Below are positions 35,879 through 48,360 of a stretch of DNA of 64,000 nucleotides, piece after piece; position 1 is the first letter of the stretch, and every line of letters begins with the position of its first letter. The DNA comes from Atrichornis clamosus. Lineage: Eukaryota; Chordata; Aves; Passeriformes; Menuridae. Location of the stretch: the NCBI GenBank assembly GCA_013400975.1, contig WBMZ01011774.1, positions 47,576 to 111,575 on the forward strand, in the 5' to 3' direction. The translations under genes were made by a program, and so were the position numbers. The notes under the pieces were generated by a model. The model saw nothing but the letters and a program-made list of their open reading frames with translations. It did not search any database and was not told the DNA's origin.

Positions 35879-36418
35879 ACTAAACCCCTAAACCACTCCT
35901 TTAAATATTGTTTCAAAACTGCTTGGTAAAAAGCAAATCAGCTCTTAAATTTAGAATTTAAAAAGTCCCAGCAGATAGAGAATATTCAAATCTTCAAACA
36001 CATATGCAGGAAGATAAAGAAGGAATTGAGAAGGTTGTGTCAGGATATGGAACTGCAAGTTTTGAGGAAACTTTAGTCAAAGTTTGATAGAAAGTAGAAG
36101 AGAGAGGGAACAGTTTCACATCAGAAACTATTTGTGGGACTAAGGAATACTCAAAAGACTAAACATATATAATAGCTCATTCTAAGGTTGAATCATTGAG
36201 CACTTGAAAAAATGAAGAATCTTATTCTTATTTCTCAATTTGAACTACAATAGTACCATACAAAATGAAAGACATTTTTGAGGCCCAAAGCACAGAACAT
36301 TATGCATTGACATTTTGATGCTAGTGGAATCAAGGCAGCTGATGCATGGAAGAAAGGAATCCCAGAAGGTTCCTTTATTAAAAAAATAAAAAACCCAACA
36401 AACTTGGGATGATCAGCA
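35879..36418. other. Unique noncoding DNA
   Basis: Nothing recognised. Confidence 0.5.
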
Positions 36419-36472
36419 TCTTTCTTTTCTTTCTTTCTTTCTTTTTTTCTTTCTTTCTTTCTTTCTTCCTTC

Positions 36473-36530
<58 letters not shown>

Positions 36531-36606
36531 CTCTTTCTCTCTTTCTCTCTTTCTCTCTTTCTCTCTCTCTTACTCTCTTTCTTTCTTTCTCTCTTTCTCT
36601 CTTTCC
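36419..36606. repeat. (TTTC)n long pyrimidine tract
   Basis: All pyrimidine from 36419 to 36571 (153 bases), a single A at 36572, then pyrimidine to 36606. Units move from TTTC/TTCC to TCTC-rich. Such mirror-like homopyrimidine DNA can form triplex (H-DNA). The 78-codon frame across it (Phe/Leu/Ser only) is an artefact. Confidence 0.95.
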
Positions 36607-37289
36607 GTCATTAACAAGCTTGGAAAAAACTCACTCTGGATGTGATATTGACAGAATGACAGACTCCAGTACCAAACTTTTCCTCTGACTATGAATGTCA
36701 CCAGTGTACTGTTCTCATAATTTTTAAATGGGCAAAGAGTCCATCTTTGCCCCTGGGAATGGCTATTGAACAAGGCAGAACATATCCCCGTCATAAATGG
36801 TTCTCTGGTATTCAGCCAATTTCTTTTTATTTTATTTTATTACTTGAACTGAACCGTTGTAATACTCTTCTAACCCTAATGATGGTCACAAAAACAGGTT
36901 GATGATATGGCATGCCCTTTTATCAGAGACAATTAGCTAAAATTTTCTTCTTCAAACCTCTTCCCTCAAATTTCCTCCTTTAAAAAAGAGATAGGCTGAA
37001 GAACACATTTACAAAGCCAGTGAAATGAACAAGGTCCTTTCCAATATTATCTGAATTTTGAAGTGGATGTTGAGAAAGAAAAGAACAGTGCCTACAACAA
37101 GAGGAATAAGGAGTGAATAAGGAAAGAAGGGAAATTAGAGACAATACATTAGTGAAGGAAGGACAACAGAAGTAAACAGGTAAGATATCCTTTCCTCCAG
37201 CTTTGCAACATCTTTCAGAGACTCACCAGGTTGGCTTCATGTATACTGGCCAATCCCTAATGCTTTGTTGAATCTTATTTGGAATTTCT
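36607..37289. other. Unique noncoding DNA
   Basis: Nothing recognised beyond a short TTTTA run at 36826-36841. Confidence 0.5.
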
Positions 37290-37475
37290 GAAGCAACACG
37301 GCTTTTACTTTTCCCTTGTTAAGATTCTTTCTATTTTCAATTGCACTCCCTTGAACCACCCTAAAGCATTTCTGTCTCTTTATGCTCCACTTTTCAAATG
37401 CCCTTGGTAATGCATCTTGTTCCTAGGTCCTTGCTTATTCAGGTTAAACAAATTCCAGTCTTTACATCAGATAAT
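37290..37475 (-). mobile_element. Possible ancient CR1/L3 relic, 3' part
   Basis: On the plus strand, 'tctttatgctccacttttca', 'aatgcccttggtaatgcatc' and 'tattcaggttaaacaaattc' 'cagtcttta' resemble the antisense of old CR1/L3 elements (CTTATGTTTACACCCTTCAAATAC, GGTTAAACAAATTCAGCTCTTTAA). Decay is heavy and the boundaries are uncertain. Confidence 0.4.
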
Positions 37476-38015
37476 GTCTGAATGTGAAAGAGGGGGGATG
37501 GTGACTCCAGAATTGTTTAATTCAGAGAGCAAGGTTAAAAATATATTTCTGGCTGAGTATCTTGTTTTATTAATAGTGCTTAATTGATCATGGTGGAAAG
37601 GCTGTTATAGTCAAGTGGAGGAGGGTGTTACCTTCCAAAACATTTTCCAGCAAATTTACTTAATTGTTTCAGTTTACTGAATACCCATTAGTGCTCTATC
37701 ACGCATTAAAAGCAATGGGCAAGATTAATAACAGCCTGCTCACCCCCAAAATATCAGAGCCACTTTATGTATTGCTGGCAAGTGTCTCATTAAGTTTAAA
37801 TGGATATAAGCTATAATTTTTGTCACATTCCTGTCTTTTTTTTTTCCTTCGTGAAACTCAACATAACTCTAATGGTTTAATATTTTGTAGAAACAGGGAA
37901 GATCAGAAGATCTGGCAACTCCATACATGAGGAAGGATAAATGCTTGGTAATATTAACACATAACACAACAGTTAATTAACATCTTTAGCATGTTTGTGC
38001 ATTTCTTATTTACAG
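37476..38015. other. Unique AT-rich DNA, possibly conserved noncoding
   Basis: No gene. 37690-37835 is complex, AT-rich and free of repeats, of the kind seen in conserved enhancers; this is untested. Confidence 0.4.
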
Positions 38016-38159
38016 GTTATGCAGTACTTTCTGAAAGAGAATAAACAGTGTTTAATAGAGGCAGTAAGAAGAACAATGTTCTCTGTTGTTTTGAAGGCCT
38101 TGCAAAGAACAGAAAATTGCTTCTGCTCTGGAAAATCTACCTGCTGCTTTAGACTTGAG
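38016..38159 (+). CDS. Possible internal coding exon, unrecognised product
   Basis: A pyrimidine-rich acceptor (gtgcatttcttatttacag, AG at 38014-38015) is followed by 144 bases (48 codons, no stop) and then a donor GAG/GTAAATG at 38160. The peptide begins VMQYFLKENKQCLIEAVRRT and ends GKSTCCFRLE. The frame stays open past the donor to a TAA at 38256-38258, so it could also be a terminal exon. The length is a multiple of three. I do not recognise the peptide, and acceptor-frame-donor combinations occur by chance in 64 kb. Confidence 0.25.
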
Positions 38160-41100
38160 GTAAATGAATTCCTAAAAATCTATGATGAAAATAAAGGGCT
38201 GAGAGAGCTCTGTAACAACCTCTACTTTGAATACCTTATATTTTATAATGGCAAGTAAATTCTCCATATCTGCCCAACTCTTCTTTTCCTTTAATGGAGA
38301 AAGTCAAGAACAGCAAGCCAATTTATGTGCCCATCTCCCTTTTTTTCCCCTGGTCATAAAACAAAACCCAATAGAACTGCATTGTTACCAAAGAGTATTG
38401 CAATTTTATTCTCTTTTTAAGCTTTTTTCTTACACATGGAGAAATTTAGATAACTGCGTCCCCCTATAGTTGGAACTGGTCTCAAGTTACATTGCCTAAA
38501 TCTGCCTTGCACTGTGAAATTCCAAGGCACTTCTCAGGGTGTGGAACTGTGGGTTTGCCTGTTTACAGATCTTGAAATCAGATTCAGGCTAATACTCAGT
38601 TACTTTGAAAATAATGGCTTAATGCAAGGTTCTTCCAGCATTGCAGGATCTTCTTTATGGATCACTTCCAAAATAAGACCCTGGAAAATGAGACTCCTTC
38701 CACACAATCTAGTGACTAGTTCAGCACTGTTTTTGCAAAGATTAGAGGTATTTCTTACATTAAAATGTTGGAGTGACATGCAAAAAAACAATAAACAAAA
38801 CCTCAGAGGTACTGTTTATACCTGTGGTGTGTTCAGGGATCAAGCGAGCCCTGTGTTCTTGTGTCTCTGTTCAAGGGTGAAAGGAAACATGAGACTCTCC
38901 ACTGCCCATCCTCCATTCATCACTTGCCCTGGATATCTCTGTTTTTGATTCTTAGCCTGGCTTTCTTACACATGGCACTGAAATTTCCGTGTCTGATGCC
39001 TAACTCAGAGTGGTTCTACCGACACAAGTGTAGTTAACCTTACTGTAGTTTGATGCCACAATGGACAGTGCAGTATATATTAACATAAATATGCACAGAG
39101 TTATGGTCAGCAACACCTTTCAACTCCCTTAGTGTAGAAATGCAACTGAAAATCCTGCTTCATTCTGATTTTTCCTGCTATTCTTCCTGCTCCCTTTTTT
39201 GCAACGTGTATTTGTCCCTAATGCAAGACTGCAAAATGTATCTGCATATATTGAAGCAACAGATTTCTATTTATCGTCTGTTTAAGTCAGATAAGATCCT
39301 CGTTCTGTACGTAATTTCTTTTTATCTGAAGACTCCCTGTGCCTCTCATTTCTTCTTTCATTTTAATGACTTTATTTTCAACTTTGATTTCATTTTCAGT
39401 ATCTTTCTTAGTTACTGGATCTTTGGGACTCTTTACCCCTTGAAAAGCAAAATGATTAATTTTAAGACTCACAGAGACAGCTTCTGAAATCTTTTTTTTA
39501 TTCTGGTCACTATTCTTCAAGTTTTACGTTTTCAGCAAAACTGATAACAGAAAAAGTAACAAAGGTACCAAAACAATGATATCTTTTAGAATTTAATGTA
39601 ATACCCATTGAAGCTCCTGAAACTCTTCCCAATAATCTGAAGGGAAGTCGTTTTGCTGACTCAAACATGAAAAAGATAAACTTTTCTTCTTCCTTTTTGT
39701 TGCTGATTGTCTACTAAAGGTCTAATTGCATGATTTTAACTTGCAAATACTTAATAACAAATATTTGTTAAAGAGGTTAAAGTAATAGGAGTGTTAAACT
39801 TTAGGTTTAGTAACAAACATCTGTACGAGGGAACTGTATTTCTTGAATTGTTTTTGTTAATAGGTGCCTGTGTGAACACAGCTGATTCAATCATTGATCC
39901 ATAATTTTGTTCAGTTTCAAATCACCCTCTTGGTTGAAAGAATCTCTAACAAAATATGCATAAAAATTATGAAAATAAGAAATGCAACTGCACCATAGGT
40001 GCAACTCCAAAAAATGTCAAAAGGTAAAATTCCAAGCACCTTGTCTAACAAAAACAACAACACATCAATATTTCCTTGCAATTAGTACATCTTGTGTTTT
40101 GAGTGGTGTGAGTGAGTGTGTTAAGTTGGAAAAAAAAAATTAAAAAAAACAAACCAAAACAACCTAAAACATAAATAAAGCAGCTTCTGGAAGGTTTATG
40201 TGACAGCAGATCCTGATAGATTATAAAAACCTTTTATTTACTTACTGGCTTCTTTCTGGACCAGTGATGACGGCTGTGAAGTTTTTCAGCCGTTCACTGC
40301 TACAGCTTCTCTTCTAGGAGTTCCTACAAAGTGTTCCATATCCATATAACAACTACTGGCTTTGTGAATGTCCTGCAAAACTCATTGAACATCATGCAAG
40401 CTCTAATTTACATCTCTTATCTATCCCTTTCAACCCACCTTTCTGACACAATGAATTACACTGAAATACTACCTGTCTGAAATGTATGATTGGCAGCACC
40501 TAAATGTGCTCTGATGGTTTTCTATGCAAACTATGGCTTAAAGAGTTAAGAACCCGTGTAAAAATAGAGAGTAGCAGAACCTTTTGAGGTGCCACCTGTA
40601 AACATGATGATGTGGTCTGTCTTCACTCTCATCAGTGCTCATTAGAGCTTATTGCTTTTGGTTTTTTTTTTTTCTCATTGCATTCTGAAATGGGCCTTCA
40701 AAATACTTTAACAATGAATATTAAAAATCACTTTTAAATACTAAAAAGAAATGCTCCAAGATCTTATTTGAAATAAACTGATTTTGATTCATATAAATTA
40801 AGCTTCCTTACTATAGTAATTTATGAGTCATGGAATTAGATTCATCTAACTGAATGTTAATCTTGCTCCTGATAACTGTGAAGTTTCTTTTCTGACCCAA
40901 TACATAATTAAAAATCAAAATAATAAGATTTATGTTCATTTGTTTATTCATTTTGTAAATCTATAGGCCATTTTGCTGGCAAAGTTTCGAGTAGAAAGAT
41001 CCAAGAAATATTGATTTTCCTCTTCTTCATGACTATTTAATTGGTTAAAGTGTGCCCCATTCGCACGAGCCAGCAAGTGGATGCTGGTTACATTTTAATA

Positions 41101-41734
41101 AATGTACTCCTCACCCGATCAATACATCCCTGGGAAAAAAAGTGCTGCTCTATCATATGTTAATGGGAAAAAAATCTTTTTACTATAGTCAGCCATCATG
41201 ACAAACAAGAATATGAAAAGTGTTAATGAAATGACCAGCTGTTTATAAAATGAAATACTTGTAGGATAGTTTCCTTTCTTCCTTTAACTCAATGAAACAA
41301 AATGGAGTTTTTGGAACAGGAGGTAATGTTCACAGCTGGAAATCAAATGCCATAAAAAACCTCAGGATTTGACTTAATATACTTATAAGACATGGAATGG
41401 AATTCACTATATCCATGTTGACATAGAATATATTCAAATGTTCACAATGGAGCAGTTCAGGCCCAGTCCCAAAGATAGATTTTAAAGTTCTGACTCCTAT
41501 TTCAGCTTAAAGCCACCCATTGATTTAATTGATTTCAGGAAATCAATCTGAGGTTAGGAGAGTTCTAAGCAGAATCTGAGAGTCTAAATGTGTTGATAGA
41601 TGTTGCACTTAGAACTATATTTTTTTCTTTTATCATTTTTACCTGATTAATATTTCCAATGGAGGCAGTGGGACAAGCTGTGTAACTCTTTATGCGTCAA
41701 ACCTGAATAGATCAGGTGTCTTCTCCTAGATTTC
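38160..41734. other. Unique AT-rich noncoding DNA
   Basis: No recognisable gene. A 144-codon frame at 38514-38948 has no known similarity. There is a hairpin at 40262-40299. 41040-41170 looks like a conserved noncoding element (CpG-containing, complex). Confidence 0.45.
40262..40299. repeat. Short inverted repeat (hairpin)
   Basis: cagtgatgacggctg (40262-40276) and cagccgttcactg (40287-40299) pair with a two-base bulge around a 10-base spacer. Confidence 0.6.
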
Positions 41735-41880
41735 ACAGACTTTAGGACTTTTGACACCAGTACAACCATTAAATTATCTAGTCTGATATCACAGGGTTCT
41801 GGCATTTATCAGTTGATCCTGTTGAGTTACATTTGCCTAATCAAATCTTCAGCAGCTTCAAGGAGAAGGATTTTTTAAAA
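41735..41880 (-). mobile_element. Possible ancient CR1-like 3' end
   Basis: 'cacagactttaggact', 'ccattaaattatctagtctg' and 'atatcacagggttctggcat' follow the antisense pattern TTCTAAGGCCAGAAGGGACCATTGTGATCATCTAGTCTGACCTCCTG of an old amniote repeat. The match is patchy. Confidence 0.4.
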
Positions 41881-44311
41881 ATTATTATTTTTTTTAGTTA
41901 TGCTTTTACGGTGTAAACTTTGTAATACTATTTGATTACAAAATTGAGTGTGCTTGCAAGGCACCAAAACTCTACTATCTGATTTGATGTTGGAGATTAG
42001 ATACAAAAAAAATTTAATTAAGTATCTCATAACTTGAAATGAGCTGTCCAGTGTCTGGAAGTTATTTTAACTGTTAAATAACTGGCCTATACCTCCTAAA
42101 TAACAACCAAGAAAAAAAGCATAAGAACTGAGGTAAAGTGTCTACAGCAGTTGGTGTATTGAACATAGGAAAATCTCTATGAGGCAATAATAATCAGCAA
42201 AGAGACAGGGCTTGAAGCTTTACTTATTTTTGAGTTTCAGGCACTCAAAGGCAGTTAGGTCACCATGTTAAAAGGAAATTTCAGAAATAACTGAACCTTT
42301 AAACATCAGGCACCTCAGTCAATCATTTAGAGGATCAAGAAAAGTGTCTTCTGCTTGATTTATGTGTTGTGAAACATTATTCAGGAGGTGGAAAAGCTGC
42401 TTTTAATAACCTTTGTAATTTGATTTCTGAAATAGGTGCTCAAATAGTTCTTCATTTCATCTGTGGAAGCTAGATGATGACACTGCAGCCTTCTTCCTAG
42501 AGGACTCAGGAAGGAATGGGAAGAAATCAATGGGGAACCTCGTTGACAGTTGAAACTGAGATTTATGGGATTTTTTTTTTTAATAGATATTGTCTGTGGT
42601 GCTGAAATAATGTTTGCTACCTTTCAGTGCAATGGATAAATCCCAACTTTGTTTTTCCCTTTAGCTGTTATTCTTCTGCTCCTGTGATGTTTTTCATGTC
42701 TCATTTAACAGCAGCCTATGACGTGTGATGAAGACTGTGCAGAGCTACACCAGCATGCACTCTGCTAAGTTCTCAGTAAATGCTGGAGCACCTCTGCATA
42801 GTCTGAGTAATTTAAATTTCTTTCTCCCAAATCACAAAATGTATGAACATGTTCTTCCTTTAGGTTTGAATATTGTTCTGTCAATAGTTAAAGAGATTCA
42901 TCAGGACAAAAAAACCCAAAACAAGACAGAGACTTGGGAGGATGAGCCAGAATGGGGAAAATTGCAGAAAGTCTTTGTTTTTAAGATCTTCAAGAACTTT
43001 CTTAAATTACAAAGAATTTCCCACCTAAAATAGTTCTGAGGCCCTGTATTCCAGGGAAATCGCAAAGGCAATAGCTATTCTTCTTTGATTTTTCCTCTCC
43101 CTACAAAAATCCATCTCCAAGCATGTGCTTTCAGAAACTGTTGTTCCTTTTTTTTTCCTTAAGCCTTGTCAGAATTTTCTTTCCATCTCCAATAAAATCT
43201 ATTTTTTTCAAATAACATTATTCTGGATTCAAGCTAGAGTTCATATCAGAATTACCTATATTTCACAAATACAAACATCTCCATGGTTTTTTTCCAAAAA
43301 ACATTATTGCTTCATAGTACTAATTTGAAGTTTCCTGCTTTATTTTTCAGAATCACTGAGGAAAGAACTGTCTTCTTGCTGTTTCTTTTACTTTATTTCT
43401 GCTGTCCTTACAGTGGTTTTGTTTCGGCTGTTCCACTTTTCACTTTTCCTACCACTAAGAGAAGTTTCTTCCTCCTAAACACTACTTCTATAACTGCATT
43501 TCTCGCTCATTTCAATTGTTTTGAAAATACAGCAAAAAACATCTCTCGTTTTAGTTCTTTTCTGTCTCCTGTAGTAAGGTATATTTTTTAGCTATATAAA
43601 TATGAGGCAAATATTGAAATTTACTTTATCAGCAAATTGAACAAATAAATATTTAGTAAAGCAAATTATTGACCGGATAGTTTTCTATCAGTGCAAGTAA
43701 CTTTGGCTATCTGAAAGGTTAGCATCTATCTACCCTAGATAGACAGCAGAGAAAATACCTTTAGGGGACAATGAGCTATTTGGATATCTGGCACTGCCTA
43801 CTCTGAACTATAGGCTACAGGAAATAACCAGTTTTGACTGAAAACATTACTTTTTAAAAGCAGCATTAGGTACAATGAAGTCCACAGTAAGTGTAGCAAG
43901 AATATTGACTTCTTTTATTTTTTTTTTAATTTAATAAATGTTGCCTTTATAAGAATGTGTCCTTGTCTTTCTGTTAAAATATTTTGTTTTGCTTTGTTTG
44001 ATTTTAAGGATAAAATCCAAAAAACCCCTAAAAATCACACTGCAAATAAAAGAATTTAACAAACAAACCAGAACCTCATACAGTCAGGTTAGACTAGCTG
44101 ATGTAAGAAACTGCATTCAATGGCTGAGTCTTTCACTATTCTACTTACTTTGTTCCATTCTTTTATTCCTTCTATGAACTTAACAGATGAATGCACCAAT
44201 AGCTCATTTTGGTCCTAGCTCAGCTCTGCCTCTCTGGTTTACTGCCATCAATGTTGCAGATACAATATTGCATCTAGAACTTGAACTCAGTGAAAGCTTT
44301 AAACATTGCTA
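41881..44311. other. Unique AT-rich noncoding DNA
   Basis: No gene or repeat recognised. Open frames at 42725-43033 and 43283-43591 (102 codons each) lack any known motif. Confidence 0.5.
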
Positions 44312-44395
44312 AGGTCTTGATCCAATTCTCTATGAAGAATCTCACTGAATGTGAATCTTCCCTTTGATTTCAATAGGCTCATCAGAGCTTAACTG
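44312..44395. repeat. Remnant of ancient dispersed repeat (TTGATTTCAATGG family)
   Basis: 'gtcttgatccaattctctat', 'gaagaatctcactgaat' and 'cctttgatttcaataggctc' match the family pattern GATCCAATTCCCATTGAAGTCAATGG then CATTGACTTCAATGGGCTC. Confidence 0.45.
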
Positions 44396-45159
44396 ATATG
44401 GTACATCAGAGATTATTCACTTAATTCAGGTCTAAATTCATAGTGTCTGTTAGTCTATGATTCATAGCAAAAGAACATGGATAAGAAGTATTTATACCCA
44501 TGAAAGTGGAAAAGAAAGAGAAAGAAATGTCTAAACAAGGGATCATTTGCAAAATATAATGAACCAGGATGTATAGATGTTCACCTCCTTTTTTTTTTTA
44601 AGAAGTTGATTTAGAGAATAAAAATCTGTGGGGTCCCACAGGGAACATAGTTTGCTGTGAGTTGTTTTTAAAGTATATTTTAACTTCTCTAAGTTAGGAG
44701 CCTTATAGACTGTATTATGTATTCTGAGTAGATAGCTGTGTAAAGTAAGTTCTTCCTTAGTTATCTTATTATTGCTTTTTCTTTTCCAATCTCCTTCCCT
44801 TTTTTTTTTTTTTTTCCATTTATTTTCTCCCCCTATCTGCTGCAACTACGCAAGGAACTCCGTGGAGACAGACTGCAGAAAGTAAAACCACCTGAAAACC
44901 TCTGGAGTATCTGAAGTCTTAGTCCTTAAGTGAGGCTTTAATCACAAGAGACATACAGGCGATTTTTTTCCACCTCTGGCAAGTGAACACAATAGAAGAA
45001 GAAACCTAAAGATTCTAGCCTAAAGAGGTGGTAATTAATGAAAACAGAAAAAAGTGTCTTGGTATGTTGTGATAAATGTGGATCTTTTGGGGATTAGTCT
45101 TACTATGCGAAAGAATTGATTCCTCATTTTACTTTTAGGAGTGCCGTAATTATTTGGCA
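44396..45159. other. Unique noncoding DNA
   Basis: Nothing recognised beyond T runs at 44590-44600 and 44801-44816. Confidence 0.5.
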
Positions 45160-45745
45160 AGGTCCTGCACAGGGGTGGGGGCAATCCCAAGCACAAATAC
45201 AGGCCAGGTGGAGAATGGCTTGAGAGCAGCTCTGACTAGAAAGTCTTGGGGGTGCTGGTGGATGAAAAGCTGGGCATGAGAAGGCACTGTCTGTTTTCAG
45301 CCCAGAAACCACTCATGTCCTGGGCCGCACCCAAAGGAGCGTGGGCAGCGGGTCACGCAGGGAATTCTCCCCCTTTCCTCTGCTCTCTGACACCCACTCG
45401 GAGTGCCATGAACAATTCTGGGGACCTCAGCACAAGAAGGACCTGGACCTTCTGGAGTGAGCCCAGAGGAGGAACACAGAAATGATCCCAGTGCTGGAGC
45501 ACCTCTGCTACGGAGACAGGTTGTAAGCCGGGGTTATCGCACCTGGAGAAGCGTCTGGAGAGACCTTGGAGCACCACCTGCCATTGCCTAAAGGGGCTAC
45601 AAGAGAGAGACTTTTGACAGGGTTATGGAGTGATGGGACAAGGGGTAATGGCTTCAAACTTGGAGAAGTTGGGTTTAGATGAAATGCTAGGAAGAATTTC
45701 TTGTCTGTGAGGGTGAAGAGACACAGGAACAGGTTGTTAAATTAT
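45160..45745 (+). mobile_element. CR1 LINE, ORF2 C-terminal part and 3' UTR start
   Basis: The longest CR1 coding remnant here. DNA landmarks: 'gtcctgcacaggggtggggg', 'caatcccaagcacaaataca', 'ggtggagaatggcttgagag', 'agcacaagaaggacctggac', 'gtgctggagcacctctgct', 'gggacaaggggtaatggctt' and 'gtgagggtgaagagacac'. Translation from 45246 gives GVLVDEKLGM, the conserved CR1 ORF2 block after the RT domain. Later blocks fall in other frames, so indels have broken it. The copy stops near 'ggaacaggttgtt' at about 45740, before the 3' tail, so it is truncated at both ends. Confidence 0.9.
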
Positions 45746-46826
45746 GATATGATGTGAAGTCAGAGAAAGTTTGGAACAAAGACATTAAAAACATAATGAA
45801 GATATAAAGGATAAAATTGGAAACTGACATTATGCATTACGAAATCAAATTCCTGCATTTTTCCCATGGCATTTTTTTTTAAAAAGACAAGCCATCAACC
45901 TGCATATTATTTTGTGAAGGGAAAAGGAGAAATGCTAAAATCTAAAAGCCTATTCTGCTTGAATTTATTTTATTCAAGCATTTAAAATTATGTTTTGTGG
46001 AAAAAAATTAGACAGAGATTTTTGAAAACTAATTGATTTTTAAAAATACTTGTAGTCTGAACCTCAGAGAGTGAGGTTTCACTATTAAGCAACTACCTCA
46101 GTAGAAAAGAAGAACTTGAGGTTCTATATCAAGAAAGAACCACTGAATACTTGGAAGAAGCTGTAATAGAAGACAGATATAATTGCATGAGAAAAGGAAA
46201 ATGAGGTGTGTGTGTTTTATCATAAAGATAACTGGGATTTCATGTGGGGAATTAAGCACCAAAGTCCTTTTTTCCTGATCTAAGCAACACTGCTTTAAAG
46301 AAAACCACAGCATCTTTTCTTTTTCTACCTTTTCTTTTTTAGTCTCTTTAGAAAAAGTCATGGTCCATAACACCAAAATTAAGTAAATTAGAGGGAAAAT
46401 GTGGGAAATACAGCTTCTTGATCTTGCAACCTTTCAGTTTTCTGAGTTAGATATGGAGAATTCCTTTCCCACAAATCAGTCGTGAAATTAATCCATCCTA
46501 ACGTAGGAATCTAGACAGTAAGCTCGCAAAACTTAGCCAAGCTCCCTGCAAAGGGTGATTTTTCCTGAATGATTCAAGACACCCATCACAGAACCCATGG
46601 CTTGCCCTCTGCATGGGTCTATTTCTGCTCACGGAGGTAGAAGGGCCACGGCTAAGTCACACTCACTGGGTGATGCAAAGCTTGTTTAAATGGTGAGTGG
46701 CACTGCTGCACGAATATGAGGTGCATTGCATGAGTCAGCTGGACCTGAAGGTCAGTCAGCACTCCCTTTCCACAGACCCTTCAGAGCGATTCTCAGTAAA
46801 CTTGTCAAAATATTACGTTGCAACTT
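45746..46826. other. Unique noncoding DNA
   Basis: No gene recognised. The 300 bp from 46520 are GC-richer and complex and end directly at an A-rich run, so a retroposed piece is possible but unproven. Confidence 0.45.
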
Positions 46827-46868
46827 AAAAAAAAAAAAAAAGAAAAAAAAAGAAAAAAAAAAAAGAAA
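46827..46868. repeat. A-rich tract (A with G interruptions)
   Basis: A15, then two G-interrupted A runs. Confidence 0.9.
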
Positions 46869-48284
46869 CAGACGTTTCTCCAGAAAATACTCATATCCAG
46901 AGAACTAAGCAAATTAAAAGAGATCAGCTTTATTCTTTTTCAGGAAAAAAAAAATCAAAGAAAAAAAACAGTTAGTGAAAAGAAATGTGATTTTTAGGTT
47001 TTAAGGGTTTTTTTTTATATTGTGGGTTTTTTTGTTTGTATGATTGTTCATTTTGTTTGTGTTTTTTTGTTTGGTTGGTTTGCAGTTTCTGGGTATTTTT
47101 TAGTACGTGTGGGGTTTGAGATTGCTGCTTTGGGCTTTTTTTTTTTTTTGTAGGTTCTGTTTTGTTTTCTTAGTCAATTAAAAAAAAAAATCCAAGTAAA
47201 CCATGATTTTTCAGTAGTAACCAAGAAAAAAGCTAGTCCACTATGTTTTTCCTTAGTAGAAGAAAAAAGTAAACAACAGAAACTGTTTCAATAAATACCA
47301 GAAATCCTACTAGATAATGACAAAAGTGTTGATTTTGTTTTTATTGCATTTTCTTTAAAAGTACAGCATCATAACCAAAAGATTCCAATCTAGTCAGACA
47401 GAGTTGGTAGTGTGCTCTAGGTAGATTGCTCAAAGAGATGTAGGGAATATTATTAGCTTAATAAACAGTGAAGATTTTGTAAGAAATTACCCATTTTGTA
47501 ACTGGAGCATTATACCAGTGTGTCCCGTTGTTTACCTGTCAGCTGATAGTGTATCAAAGCTGTCCTTCAGCCTTTGTGCACCTTGCAATAAGTATTTTAT
47601 CTGAATGAATCTTTATCCTGTAGTATAAATAAATTCAACTGTATAAATAAGTTAAATCCTATTTTTGAAAGATGCATTTATTTACATCTATTCTTTTACA
47701 GCACATCACTTGGAAGTATTTCATTTGATTTGAGAAGGAGAGAGCAGACTGACTGCAAAAAACAGAATTAACACACAGTAGCATTCTCATAAAAAGCTAT
47801 CTTTTTTTGCAAATACTTGTGCATTTGTGGGAGTGCTCTGTGCAGCCAGGAAATGTCACTGCAGATGAATTTTAAATAAAGTGTTCATATTTCTTTGGGG
47901 ACTTTCAGATCAGAAAAGGAAATGGAATATTTACAATTTGGTGCATAATTCATTTTCTGTGGGTAACTACCAGTTTTATTTCCACCCCTATCCTGAATGT
48001 ATTGAAATCTTGTTAAAAAATAAAAATCATAAATATTCAGCTAAAAAACATGACGGCTAGGAGGTAGTAGTAGTAGTAGTAATAATAATAACAATGATAA
48101 TTATCTTATTTTTTTAAATTTAGATATCCATATAAAAGGAAGGAATAGAAGTCTCTGACAGATGTCTTGCATTATTCTTTGAGGAATGAATACATTTAAG
48201 CAAAATGCTGCCACTTTGACATTGTTCAAGAGTATATTTTGTATAACTCAGATTGCACGTCTCTTATCTTACCACCAATTTGCC
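46869..48284. other. Unique noncoding DNA with T/G-rich and TAG/TAA tracts
   Basis: A T/TTTG-rich tract at 46990-47160 and (GTA)n(ATA)n at 48064-48100. No gene. Confidence 0.5.
48064..48100. repeat. (GTA)n(ATA)n microsatellite
   Basis: Six TAG units, then about four TAA units. Confidence 0.9.
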
Positions 48285-48360
48285 CTTGCCCTGGTACCAC
48301 TGACTTCAACAGAGCTGCCTCACATTTCCATCTGTGTAACTGAATAATCATTTGGCCCAG
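48285..48360. repeat. Remnant of ancient dispersed repeat (TGACTTCAATGGAGCTG family)
   Basis: 'cctggtaccactgacttcaa', 'cagagctgcctcacattt' and 'gtgtaactgaataatcattt' 'ggcccag' follow the remembered pattern CATTGACTTCAATGGAGCTGC, TTTACACCAGTGTAACTGAG, ATTTGGCCC. It is the best example of the 3' half of this family in the window. Confidence 0.5.

Noticed and set aside
36409..36645. 78-codon Phe/Leu/Ser frame
   Set aside because: Translation of the TTTC microsatellite.
38514..38948. 144-codon plus-strand open frame
   Set aside because: No similarity I know of, no domain, no clear splice sites at its ends.
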